From Chaetoceros tenuissimus (taxonomy: Eukaryota; Bacillariophyta; Thalassiosirophyceae; Chaetocerotales; Chaetocerotaceae): 64,000 nt of DNA. Under the pieces are notes generated by a model. The model saw only the letters and a program-made list of their open reading frames with translations. It made no database searches and was not told where the DNA came from. Positions 33,657 through 43,825 of the stretch are shown piece by piece. Positions within the stretch are counted from its first letter, which is position 1; each line of letters begins with the position of its first letter. The stretch covers positions 310,001 to 374,000 of the forward strand of contig BLLK01000069.1 of the NCBI GenBank assembly GCA_021927905.1, given 5' to 3'. A program made the translations under genes and the position numbers.

Positions 33657-35022
33657 ATGCCACTTCATGGAGTACCAGCCTACGCTAAAAAGAAGGAAAA
33701 CATGTTCCTTAGAGCTTCGACTGCAAGAAGTAAGTCATTCCTTATCTCCTGAAAATGATGTCTCATTTGTCTCCTCATCCCTCATCCCATCTTTATGAAA
33801 CTCTACAGTCAAGCTCAACGTTCTCAGTGAGAAGATGAACGAAATGATTGCAGTACTTGAAAAACAAGAAAAGAAAGAAGTTACTGCAACCGGAAACACT
33901 GTCAAATACGATCTTTCCAAAAATGTGCTAGAGTATCTTCCGATTGTGATTCCTCAAGGAGTTGACGACGAAGACGACGCTAATAGTAAAGATTCAAACA
34001 ATGATGACATAGACCATAGCAGAGATGCAAAGAAGCTCATGAAGCAAAAGAGCAAGTTCCTTGGACTTCGTCACTCCATTGCTCCAGAAAAACTTGCTTC
34101 CATTACTTCATCTACAAGAAGTGAGGTGTCAGTTCAGAATGTATTGGATATGGATCCAGAGTTTGATTCCTTCTTTGGGCCAAATGATATGCGTTTAATG
34201 GCATTAGTGAGCCATAACAACATGAAGCATGCTATGAGAGAGTTTGTAGAGGCAAACAAGAATGTTTTGAAGAAGTTCCGTTTGACAGGTGAGTAGCGAG
34301 ATAGCTCTATTGCATTTTCTACGTATCCCTTTATCTTATACATGCTTTTCTTTTCCAATTTTACTCACCTCACATCTATACTTTGCTTGACGACGATTGT
34401 ACTTCATATCATAGGTACAAATACAACCATGAGCATGCTTCGTGAGGTATTCGGAGATGATCCTGAAGTTATCTATGGACCTTCTTGTAAGTCTGGTCCA
34501 CTCGGAGGTGACGCACAGCTTGTTGCAATGGCAGTTACTGGAGAATTAGGTGGATGCATCTTCTTCATTGATCCTATGGATGCACATCCGCATTCAGCAG
34601 ATATTGAGTGTCTTGTTCGTCAGGGGAATGTTCATAACATCATGATGCTTAACAATCCAACCACTGCTCATATTGCATTGAATGCGATGAGAGTAGCTTT
34701 GAAGATGGGTCGTGTGGAGATGATTCCTTCGTTTTTCTTTGACTTGGAGAGTCCGAGTGTGGAGGCGTACAAGCAGAGACAGAATAATGTATTGAATAAG
34801 GCAGTGGCAGCGTTTAAGAAGAGTGCAAGGGAGAGAAAGGTAGACAAGGCGATGAAAGATGCAAATGCATTATGGGAGAAGGATCATGCAATGAAGGAGA
34901 AGAAGAGAGCAAGTGCTAGATCTAGTGAGAGAGTAAGCTTCAACACTGCTAACAAGTACACCTCTACATGGAACATGAAGGAACAGAAGAAGCAAGAGTT
35001 TTCTGAGGAGTTCGATGCTTAG
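33657..35022 (+). CDS. mgsA: Methylglyoxal synthase with N-terminal extension, copy 1
   Basis: Three exons, 33657-33729, 33809-34288 and 34415-35022, encode 386 residues. The C-terminal half is a methylglyoxal synthase (dihydroxyacetone phosphate to methylglyoxal plus phosphate). Landmarks have the spacing of E. coli MgsA: His160 in SHNNM, Asp217 in SGPLGGD, and Asp237, His244 and Asp247 in FFIDPMDAHPHSAD, matching E. coli H19, D71, D91, H98 and D101; the 71-91-98-101 spacing is exact. The first ~155 residues have no MgsA counterpart (bacterial enzymes are about 150 residues). They include a Lys-rich coiled-like start, an acidic stretch and a basic RDAKKLMKQKSKF segment. A lysine/glutamate-rich tail follows the domain. 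No clear organelle signal is seen. The product is a toxic glycolytic by-product, so expression is probably tightly controlled. Confidence 0.9.
34171..34676 (+). repeat. Near-perfect duplicate block shared with 36241-36746
   Basis: By eye these 506 bases, covering the end of exon 2, the whole 126-base intron 2 and most of exon 3, are identical to 36241-36746. Similarity continues on both sides with scattered substitutions. Intron identity indicates a very recent duplication or gene conversion. Confidence 0.8.
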
Positions 35023-35746
35023 TAAGAGTTGAATTATTTTAACCTGTAACGAAAGTGAGAAATTTTTATGTGATAATGACTTTGTTTTAAAAGTTTTATT
35101 CTCGGAATCCTTCAACCATATCTCGTAGTCAACGTGATTTTGTAGCGACCAAGATGTTTTATCACAAATCTATCGAGATTTAGGAATATTGGTATCGTAC
35201 CTTGCAGTTTGTTTTAAAACTTGTCGGTATATAAATGTGCATTTAATTACCTACATATATGTCATACAATTTCTACATTCTATGCTCAACAATGCCATGT
35301 TAATTTTTCAATTTTCATTGTGTAGGTAGTCAATGTGAAATATGAGCACTATGAATATGTATGGAAGTAATATTGGCCGCTTTTGTCGGCAAATAGGAGT
35401 GAAAAGGGAGAACATTGAGAAGATTATCTGAGCACAGAAGTGAAAATGAAATTAGAAAAGCAATCGAAGAAACTACCAGACAGACCAATGAGAACACTGC
35501 GGAGCGTCAAATTTTAAATTACTGTAATTTTGGGCATTTCATGATTTTAGTCTTGTAAAAAGAATTAGGTAATGCGCACCTAGCATAGATCTTTTGATAC
35601 GTGTGAGTTCTTTTGTTCTTCAACTTTTGCAGGTTTTCCGTAGGAAAGTTGTAGAAAGAAAACACAGAACATAAAACTAGACATCATCACACTAGTAGTA
35701 CTCAAAAGTTAACCAGTTTACCACACCAAACATACATACATTCATC
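35023..35746. other. Intergenic region between methylglyoxal synthase copies
   Basis: 724 bases, AT-rich, no gene. Only the last 60 or so bases resemble the region upstream of copy 1, so the duplicated unit begins just before the start codon. Confidence 0.5.
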
Positions 35747-37059
35747 ATGCCACTTCATGGAGTACCAGGCTACGCTAAAAAGAAGGAAAATATGTTCCTT
35801 AGAGCCTCGACTGCAAGAGGTAAGTCCCTTATTTTCTAAAGAAGATATTACGCCCTAACTCCTTCAATCTCTCATGTCTCATCCTATCTCTTTCAAACTC
35901 TACAGTCGAGCTCAATGTTCTCAGTGAGAAGATGAACGAAATGATTGCAGTACTTGAAAAACAAGAAAAGAAAGAAGTTACTGCAACCGGAAACACTGTC
36001 AAGTATGATCTTTCCAAAAATGTGCTAGAGTATCTTCCGACTGTGATTCCTCAAGGAGTTGACGACGAAGAAGAAGCTGCTAATGATAGCAGAGATGCAA
36101 AGAAGCTCATGAAGCAAAAGAGCAAGTTCCTTGGACTACGTCACTCCATTGCCCCCGAAAAACTTGCTTCCATTACTTCATCTACCAGAAGTGAAGTATC
36201 AGTTCAGAATGTATTGGATATGGATCCAGAGTTTGATTCTTTCTTTGGGCCAAATGATATGCGTTTAATGGCATTAGTGAGCCATAACAACATGAAGCAT
36301 GCTATGAGAGAGTTTGTAGAGGCAAACAAGAATGTTTTGAAGAAGTTCCGTTTGACAGGTGAGTAGCGAGATAGCTCTATTGCATTTTCTACGTATCCCT
36401 TTATCTTATACATGCTTTTCTTTTCCAATTTTACTCACCTCACATCTATACTTTGCTTGACGACGATTGTACTTCATATCATAGGTACAAATACAACCAT
36501 GAGCATGCTTCGTGAGGTATTCGGAGATGATCCTGAAGTTATCTATGGACCTTCTTGTAAGTCTGGTCCACTCGGAGGTGACGCACAGCTTGTTGCAATG
36601 GCAGTTACTGGAGAATTAGGTGGATGCATCTTCTTCATTGATCCTATGGATGCACATCCGCATTCAGCAGATATTGAGTGTCTTGTTCGTCAGGGGAATG
36701 TTCATAACATCATGATGCTTAACAATCCAACCACTGCTCATATTGCTTTGAATGCGATGAGAGTAGCTTTGAAGATGGGTCGTGTGGAGATGATTCCTTC
36801 GTTTTTCTTTGACTTGGAGAGTCCGAGTGTGGAGGCGTACAAGCAGAGACAGAATAATGTATTGAATAATGCAGTGGCAGCGTTTAAGAAGAGTGCAAGA
36901 GAGAGAAAGGTAGACAAGGCGATGAAAGATGCAAATGCATTATGGGAGAAGGATCATGCAATGAAGGAGAAGAAGAGAGCAAGTGTAAGAGTTAGCTTTG
37001 ATAAAATGACAATTCAAGAGGAAAAGAAGGAAGCATATTCTGAGGAGTTTGAGGCTTAA
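35747..37059 (+). CDS. mgsA: Methylglyoxal synthase with N-terminal extension, copy 2
   Basis: Three exons, 35747-35819, 35906-36358 and 36485-37059, encode 366 residues. It is the tandem sister of the gene at 33657, with the same exon phases and all catalytic residues retained (SHNNM, SGPLGGD, FFIDPMDAHPHSAD). It differs in three places: a shorter acidic insert (DDEEEAANDSRDAKK), a few substitutions in exon 1, and a divergent C-terminus (SVRVSFDKMTIQEEKKEAYS). The first intron differs in length and sequence between copies (79 against 86 bases), while the second is identical. This mosaic points to gene conversion rather than one simple recent duplication. Confidence 0.9.
36241..36746 (+). repeat. 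Near-perfect duplicate block shared with 34171-34676
   Basis: Partner of the block at 34171-34676, including an identical intron. The first substitution after it is A to T at 36747. Confidence 0.8.
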
Positions 37060-37420
37060 GTAGTTTCGAATGTTTTTCATTCCATTTTGGAAAAAAGTGT
37101 TGTTTAGAGTGTTGTCAAAAGACTGTGTTACAAAGAGTACGGGATAAACTCAGTTTGAAACTGATTGAAAGTGTAAAATAATTTTAAGCAATAATAATAC
37201 TGAGTACAAAAGCGTCCTGGAAATTTATAATTTTTCCTTGTATGATTAAAATTACATATATATTCCCTAATTTGGAATAAATTTCAACCATTGTCGAATG
37301 TTGTTATATATTTCGTATAATCTAGTTTGCCTCATTGACGAGTAAATGCTGCTTTGAAAATAAGAATCATCATAATTGCTGTGTGCTATGTTACAATGTA
37401 AACCATAACACTTAGGAGTT
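37060..37420. other. Convergent intergenic region
   Basis: AT-rich 3' flanks of methylglyoxal synthase copy 2 and UTP23. No gene seen. Confidence 0.5.
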
Positions 37421-38191
37421 CTACTCATCGGCAGCAGCAGACGACTTTTTCTTCCGTCTATTCCTCTTTTTACCATCAGAGTTTGTATCTGATTCCTTCT
37501 TCTTTTTACAACTTAAAGGATTAGGGCCTTTTGCCTTTTTCTTTCTCCTCTGCTGTGCAATTTCATGATATTCTTCTTCTTGCTGTCTTTTTCTCTTTTT
37601 CTCTTCTTGAGCTTTGATCCTTTCAACCAGCTCCTTTTCTTGATTTGTCATAGTCCCTCCACCGGTGGATTGCTTACCAGATTCTTCTTCATTAGCTTTT
37701 CGTCGAGAAGCTGAACTAGGTGCTTCAAGAATCAATACTCCCCTCGTCAATCTCATTTGAGGTACATTTGGAAATTGTCGAATGGCATCCGACAAATCTT
37801 CATCTTGAGTGCAAATAAACCATCCTTCCTTATTTCCACCTCTTGTCAAATTCTTAATGTCCATTTTAGGATTTGATTCTTTCCCAGGTTGAGCATTTGG
37901 TACATCTCGATGTTCGATAATTTCACATTCATCCAGTCCAAATTGTCGAGCTTGTTCAAACATTTCTCCAGGTATCAAGGCTAATTCATCTAATGCCGTT
38001 CGTGTAGTATATGCTGTAAATTGTGCATGTTGTAATAATTTATTTAGACGGTCAAAGATTGGCACTTTTTGTTTGATGATTGCTGCGAGAAAATTTCCGT
38101 CAAATATAATTTTATATGGAGCTTTAATGTTTCCATTCAATGCGTAAAATTTCAACGTCTTTCTCGCTGCCTTTGCTCTCCCGTGTCTCAT
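37421..38191 (-). CDS. UTP23: rRNA-processing protein UTP23 (PIN-like domain)
   Basis: 256 residues from the ATG at 38191 (MRHGRAKAARKTLKFY). The frame continues upstream but only through a TTG. The order matches UTP23: a basic start, PYKIIFDGNFLAA with the first PIN-domain Asp, TTRTALDELALIP, the central Cys region, FICTQDEDLSDAIRQFPNVP with the later PIN Asp residues, and GVLILEAPS. The C-terminal third is a Lys/Arg-rich low-complexity tail (KRKRQQEEEY, RRKKKAKG), typical of nucleolar proteins. UTP23 acts in the small-subunit processome, near snR30/U17, in early 18S rRNA maturation. A TGACGTCG site lies about 220 bases upstream (38409-38416). Confidence 0.9.
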   Translation of the reverse strand: MRHGRAKAARKTLKFYALNGNIKAPYKIIFDGNFLAAIIKQKVPIFDRLNKLLQHAQFTAYTTRTALDELALIPGEMFEQARQFGLDECEIIEHRDVPNAQPGKESNPKMDIKNLTRGGNKEGWFICTQDEDLSDAIRQFPNVPQMRLTRGVLILEAPSSASRRKANEEESGKQSTGGGTMTNQEKELVERIKAQEEKKRKRQQEEEYHEIAQQRRKKKAKGPNPLSCKKKKESDTNSDGKKRNRRKKKSSAAADE

Positions 38192-39264
38192 AATTTCCAA
38201 TAGTTGTAAATAGATTAGAAAATTGACGTGAGCTGATAGGGTTTCTGAAAAGAAGCAACAATCAGACCAGATTTGTTTTCGGAAGAATTCCTTTTGTTTT
38301 GTTTTTCATCTGACCTTTTCGTTGGCCTGGGTTGCATGAAGAAACCCCAACCTGATAGAACGTACGTGCGATTACGTGACTGGTGTCATCAAGGGTGTCA
38401 TTCCACAATGACGTCGCTTGGTGACAACTATAATCTCCGGATGCTTCCTGACCACAAAATCCTAGGTAAAAGGTATTCAGTAGCCTTCTATCAACCTCCA
38501 CGGCGCACAATTTTCACACACAAAACTATGCAACCGCAACTTGGAAAGTGAAACGAAAATGGCTTCTTGATTGCTTCCAAAGATCCTTACAGTGAAAGGT
38601 ACGCATCCCTTCTCCGTTTTGACAGGAACTACTCAATACTTGTACTTGAAAGCTGCACGGAAATTAGTCTGCTCGTTCGTTCTAATCCATTCACTCTACG
38701 CGAGATAGATTGACGAACCGTGCCACATTAATCATTATTCCTTTTGCATATTCTATTTAGGATCTTCACCGAAACTATTTTAGATGTGCGAAAGGAAACA
38801 TTTACGAAAATTTGTATTTCTCAATTTGTTGCGATATCACATCTTCTAACTTTTTGGAAATGTCCTCGTTTCGAATCATTATAGGATCTACCCTCTGCAC
38901 ACACTTGTTGTGAAAGATTGCTATCGGCTCCTTGGTTGAAGCTATAGAGGGAATGAACAAAGTTTGAGTTGAAAGCTAGTGATTTTCTTCCTCTGCGATC
39001 TTTCTTCTCATCCTCATTCATTTCCATCAGCCTGGACGACTAGAAAGATACATTTCCTGCAAATCAATGAATAGGGAAAAGTATTAGACGCTATTTGACT
39101 CTTGATGTCTCTAGTTTCTGCCATAGTAAATCAAGCTAGGCAGGGTGATGCAACGCAGTACCAAAGGGAGTAAGTTTAGTTCCTACAAATAGTACTAGAC
39201 AGTCATAACGTTAGAAATTGTAAATTATTAGTAGCAAATTATTCCTCCCAATATTTCTCGCATA
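38192..39264. promoter_or_regulatory. Long intergenic region
   Basis: 1.07 kb with no supportable gene; ORFs at 38262-38551 and 38821-39027 overlap on both strands and lack features. ACGTACGT lies at 38360-38367 and TGACGTCG at 38409-38416, both within 230 bases of the UTP23 start. Confidence 0.45.
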
Positions 39265-40689
39265 CTACAACAATGTAGATAGCACTATGACTAATACAAT
39301 TGCAACGATGGCAATCAAAAGAATCTTTTTCCACATGGTTCCTCTTGTCAACTCCTTGATTCTTCTAGCAATCAATATTTCCTCCAAACACATTTTATAC
39401 ACTAATATTATATCTTGACTGACTTCGGATGGAAGCGCCAATTCATTTTCATCATTGTCTTCCCAATCGTCATCTACCTTCATCTTTCTTGTCTTGAATG
39501 ATTTCATAGCAGTCACAAAACTATCAATGCACTCATCATTATCTTCTTCTTCATTTTTGACTATACTTTCAACAGTATTGACAGGAATATTTCTATAGAT
39601 GGGATCACTTGATGTTTGTAAAATTTGACCGACACGTGAGCATGCTTCAATGTGGTTCGAAATGTATTCCTTCTCCTTTTCTTCCTTGTGGTGATTTCTT
39701 TCCAAAGCTATGTCATTTCCCATGTCTGTGTCTTTTGATTCTAATCGAAGCATATCCAGATAATGCGGTAAGGATCGTAAGTAATATTTGCCATTGCACA
39801 CTTGTTGCATATTCATGCGTGTCGATGGATCCACCTTCATCATACCCAAAATGAGTTCCTTTTCTTCTTCCTGCAAATGATTTGGCAATTCATATTCTCC
39901 CGTTCGTATCTTGGTATACATTATTTTCATATCCTTTTCTTGAAACGGAAGTTTTCCACACACCATTACATATAAAATAACTCCACAAGCCCAAACATCG
40001 ACGCAATCACCGAAATAAGCTTGATTAGAGATAATTTCAGGTGCGGCAAAGAAGGGACTCCCACATGCTGTTGTCAATTTATCACCATTCAACACATGCG
40101 AAAATCCAAAATCTACAATTTTGACAAATTGTAGACCAGTCCTATGATCTTTGTACAATAGAATATTTTCCAATTTCAAATCCCGATGACATATCTTTTT
40201 CTCATGAAAGTAACCTATAGCAGAAGCAATTTCTTGAAAGTATCTTCTAGCTTCTGTGCGGGGTAATGATTTATGTGTCCCCTTCATTCGCTGTAGCATA
40301 TAATCATGCAATTCTCCTGCGTTCAAGTAGTCATTGACTAAAATGACATGATGAGGAGTTTCCATCACTTTGTACAATTTCATAATGTGTGGGTGATTGC
40401 ATGCTTTGAGAGAATTAATTTCTTGTTCAACCTTTTTTGAGAGGTTCAATTCTTCAATTTGCGATTTGGGCATGAGTTTGAGTGCTAGTTTCAGATGAGG
40501 TCGGGTATGATCTCGAAAGAGAGTGATGTGTTGTGCCAAGTGCACTGTACTGAATGCGCCACTGCCAATCTGACGCAACAGCTTTATTCTCTCTATTTCA
40601 GTTTCATGGACGTCTGCCTGAGGAGCATTCTCGGATGTATTCATTATGTGCAATGTACTAAAGGTTGATGTCGCGTGCTTTTTTCTCAT
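39265..40689 (-). CDS. Tail-anchored Ser/Thr protein kinase, AMPK/CAMK-like
   Basis: 474 residues. The kinase domain spans about residues 36-305: Gly loop IGSGAFSTVH, the ALKLM lysine, catalytic loop HRDLKLENIL, DFGFS, activation segment TACGSPFFAAPE, and the GVILYVMVCGKLPF helix. The LKLEN loop and the GSP.F.APE activation segment place it near the CAMKL/SNF1 branch. The C-terminal ~170 residues lack UBA or KA1 motifs that I can see. The protein ends in a short basic stretch and one hydrophobic helix (ILLIAIVAIVLVIVLSTLL), so it should be post-translationally inserted as a tail-anchored protein with the kinase facing the cytosol. A second ATG at residue 16 is possible. Confidence 0.87.
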   Translation of the reverse strand: MRKKHATSTFSTLHIMNTSENAPQADVHETEIERIKLLRQIGSGAFSTVHLAQHITLFRDHTRPHLKLALKLMPKSQIEELNLSKKVEQEINSLKACNHPHIMKLYKVMETPHHVILVNDYLNAGELHDYMLQRMKGTHKSLPRTEARRYFQEIASAIGYFHEKKICHRDLKLENILLYKDHRTGLQFVKIVDFGFSHVLNGDKLTTACGSPFFAAPEIISNQAYFGDCVDVWACGVILYVMVCGKLPFQEKDMKIMYTKIRTGEYELPNHLQEEEKELILGMMKVDPSTRMNMQQVCNGKYYLRSLPHYLDMLRLESKDTDMGNDIALERNHHKEEKEKEYISNHIEACSRVGQILQTSSDPIYRNIPVNTVESIVKNEEEDNDECIDSFVTAMKSFKTRKMKVDDDWEDNDENELALPSEVSQDIILVYKMCLEEILIARRIKELTRGTMWKKILLIAIVAIVLVIVLSTLL

Positions 40690-41071
40690 CTATGCATGAA
40701 TCTAGCAGAGTGCAGAGTGCTGGTGTTGAGTGATATGCCAGTAGGTATGCCTAGAGCTTGAAGACAACGAAAATGAAAGAATTTACACTTGCTTTCTTAG
40801 GAATGTCATTGGAGAGTTTAACGGGTGGGAAGGACAGACACAAGAGGACTAAAGTCTTCCGTTAGACGTTATAACGCTCGGCGTAGTTGTCACAATATCT
40901 ATGCCAGCAGCCAAAGAGAAACGAGAGAAGAATATGTGGCATGTGGCCAATAAGTGAAATGCACTCAAATAAAAATAGCAACAACAACAAAAGCGAAACG
41001 AAGCGGTTATTGAGTGACCTTCAAAAAACCAGTCGTCGCGTCTATCAATTCAGAGTTCATTCGAATCAACC
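40690..41071. other. Divergent intergenic region
   Basis: No gene supported between the kinase and the HET-like/TPR gene. The ORF at 40887-41171 is a shadow of the downstream start region. Confidence 0.5.
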
Positions 41072-42642
41072 ATGTCGTTTCCTTTCTTCCAATGTTGCGG
41101 TCTTCTTGGACCCTCAAAGGAAACTGGATTCCCAGCAACTTCAGTCCATTATCTATCCACGACTTTCTTGAAAGAAGTGGAAGAACATGGCTTGGATAGA
41201 AATGCGAATTTGTATCAGATAGAAAACTTGTCAAGTAATGAATATGGAGTCATCCGAAAGAAGGGAGCAAATGTTGTATGTCCTTTAGATGGAGATTTAG
41301 GTGCATCCTATGTTCACTGCTTGAATGAAGAAGATAATGTCGGAGAAGACAATTATATGTTGAGCTATACATGGGGATACACTATTGGTGACATTGTAGA
41401 TTCACTTGTAGAATATTGTGCATCTACAAATCAATCTCCGAAACGAGTTTATGTATGGATGTGCTGTCTTTGTGTCAATCAGCACCGTGTGGTCAAATTA
41501 CGCGATGAAGGCAAGGTAGTTCCTTTTGAAGACTTTTCAAATACATTCTATCAAAGAGTCAATGGTATACAGAATATTTTATCCATGATGATGTCTTGGA
41601 ATGAACCTGCATATCTCAAAAGGGCGTGGTGTATTTATGAAATGTATGTTGCAACGACATCGTCTGAATGCAATGTTACCATTCTTATGCCTCCAAAGGA
41701 AAATACCGTTTTGCAAAAGAAATAGAAGATGGAGAAGGTGGAAATGTATTCTTTAAAGTCATGTCGCAAACTGATATCGAGAAAGCGTCCGCATTTCCTG
41801 CTGATAAAGAACTCATCATGAAGGCTGTACATGAAGGTCCAGGAGCACATAAGCTAAACGTGGCAATCAATGATCTCCTAATTGATTGGTCAAAGACTGC
41901 AATCTTGGATGTAATCCAATCACGAGAAAAGGAATGTGTTGATTCATCTACAGACGTGCAATTTGCCCGATTTCTTCGGAAAGTTGGTCTTTTATTTTGG
42001 AAGCAAGGATTTTACGAACATGCCCTAGAGCAACAGCAAAGGGCTCTTGAAATACAAACAAAGGCACTTGGTGATTTAAGTACAGAGACTGCACAGACCC
42101 ATAATGACATTGGAATGACTTATAGCAATCTTCACCGTCAAAAAGAAGCCGTTTTACATTGCCAAAAAGCGCTCGATATTAGGAAAGAAATCCTTGGTGA
42201 AGTTCATAAGGAGACAGCTGCCTCGTACAGTACAGTTGCAATGAGATTGAAGTCACTTGGAGAATTAGACGAGGCTCTAGAAATGGTTATGAAAGCACTT
42301 GATGTTCGTAGAAACTTATACAACAATAAAGATCATGCAGACATTTGTAGATCTCTTATTACGGTAGGGCGTGTTCTTGCCGCGAGAGAAGAGCATAGAG
42401 AAGCACTGGAATACCTTGAGAAAGCTGTGGACGTAGCTAGATCGGATAATGTTCAAGATGTCAGACTCGAAGCACGAGCGTTGGATGATATAGGATCAAG
42501 TTATAGCAAGCTTGGAAAAGTTCAGGATGCAATAAATACTTATGAAAAATGCCTTGTCATCAGAGAAAAGATTCTTGGATCAAACCACAAGTTGACAGTC
42601 AAAATCCGAAATAATATCGAATCATTGGCGCGAAGTTGTTGA
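41072..42642 (+). pseudogene. HET-like N-terminal domain plus TPR repeats, interrupted by a frameshift
   Basis: One frame runs from the ATG at 41072 to a stop at 41725, and a second frame carries the rest to 42642. The first part has a domain common in diatom TPR proteins: YMLSYTWGYTIGDIV, KRVYVWMCCLCVNQHRV and RAWCIYEMYVA, reminiscent of HET or TIR-like folds. It ends with VTILMPPKE. The second part resumes with FAKEIEDGEGGNVFFKVMS, AVHEGPGAHKLNVAINDLL, then about six kinesin-light-chain-like TPRs (ALEIQTKALGD, ALDIRKEILGEVHKETA, CLVIREKILGSNHK). The break lies in GGAAAATACC near 41700, and a one-base shift restores the frame. Decay, an assembly error in an A-run, or programmed -1 frameshifting are possible, in that order of likelihood for decay versus error being open. 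Confidence 0.8.
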
Positions 42643-42725
42643 ATATATTGTAATGTATATACATATCATTTCCTGATTTTGTAGAAACGTGTTATACATA
42701 GTTTAAAAGTTAAAATATATTGGCC

Positions 42726-43649
42726 TTAAACTTCGACAACTGTCTCCCAATCAGCTCTACATTTTGCATCAAAATAAATACATCCACTATCACAACTACT
42801 ATCTGAATAATCACTCACTTCATTGGCAGAAATCACCCCCCATGATGAATTGATATCCATCGAAGAAGAGTTTTTCATCAATATAGTATCGTTGTCAGAA
42901 TTGATATCATTATTCGCTCCATAATCTTCAAATAGGATTCGTCTTAAAGGCGGACTATCTTCGCTATCAAAACTACATACATCAGCAATTCCTGATGACA
43001 TGCTTGATGAGAATAAATCTCCACTGACATCATTATTACTAACGATAGATACTTTCGCTTGTTGGTCACAATCTACATCCGACTGCTTCTCGCCATGTAT
43101 CAGCAAGGACAAGGATTGATTATTTGTCTGGACTTTTGCTAGTGCGCTCATCATCTCTTTCATCCAAATCCCATCGTCGACCTTTCAAAAATGTTAGGAG
43201 GAATAAGTTTTACTCTGGATCAGAAACTTTTCATTTACGACAATGCTCACCTCATTGCATTCTTCTCTCTTATGATTGTTTCTACAAGTGTTCACACATT
43301 CACTGCCTCGCTCGATATCCGGCCTCGATGCGATTTCAAGGGATATGGATTCTTTCGAACAATCTTCGACATCTCCATCGCTACAGGAGCTGAAAACTAC
43401 ATCACTGAAGATGCTACTCGCATTATCACCAAAATGTTGTGCAACATATACTATATTTCCTGCGAACTTTCTTGTTATATACTTGTCCCACCTTTGTGCG
43501 AAGGGCATGAATACTGTAAAAATCAAAATTGTGCATGCAATTCCAGTCACTATGGAAAATAAAAGTGATGAGCCCTCATCCTCTGCAACCAAATGTAATT
43601 GAGAATCAAGAAGTTTTGTTGTATTAGTTGTAATGTTTAGCATTGTCAT
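42726..43649 (-). CDS. Small single-pass membrane protein, unknown function
   Basis: Two exons, 43649-43251 and 43181-42726, give 284 residues. The 69-base intron has a GTGAGC donor and a CCTAAC branch box just before TTTTTGAAAG, and joins in phase 0 (EECNE to VDDGIWMKE). One hydrophobic segment lies at about residues 30-50 (LLFSIVTGIACTILIFTVFM). Asn-linked glycosylation sequons (NITTNTT) sit before it, and a long Ser/Asp/Asn-rich acidic tail follows. The topology suggests a short luminal or extracellular N-terminus. I recognise no domain. It lies downstream of, and on the same strand as, the GPCR-like gene. Confidence 0.72.
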
Positions 43650-43825
43650 TTTGGCCTTGTATATTACTAAGTATTCTTAGATAAGTGGGCTTTCTATCTG
43701 GTCGAAATAAATCATCTCGTATTTTTGCAATGTCGAAACCAGTCCATATCAATCATGTCCTTTTTAATTTAATTCAAATCGTGTTCATTATCGGAAAGAT
43801 CCCCCTCGGTATTTTTTGACTTTGA

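Noticed and set aside
38262-39027. Small ORFs in the UTP23-kinase interval
   Set aside because: Overlapping on opposite strands, with no recognisable features.
41690-41730. Programmed -1 frameshift in the HET-like/TPR gene
   Set aside because: No canonical X XXY YYZ slippery site with a visible downstream stem was found. Decay or a sequence error is simpler.
43194-43649. Two separate minus-strand genes at 42726 and 43194
   Set aside because: Both ORFs are in the same frame and separated by a clean GTGAGC...CCTAAC...AAAG intron, so they are one gene.
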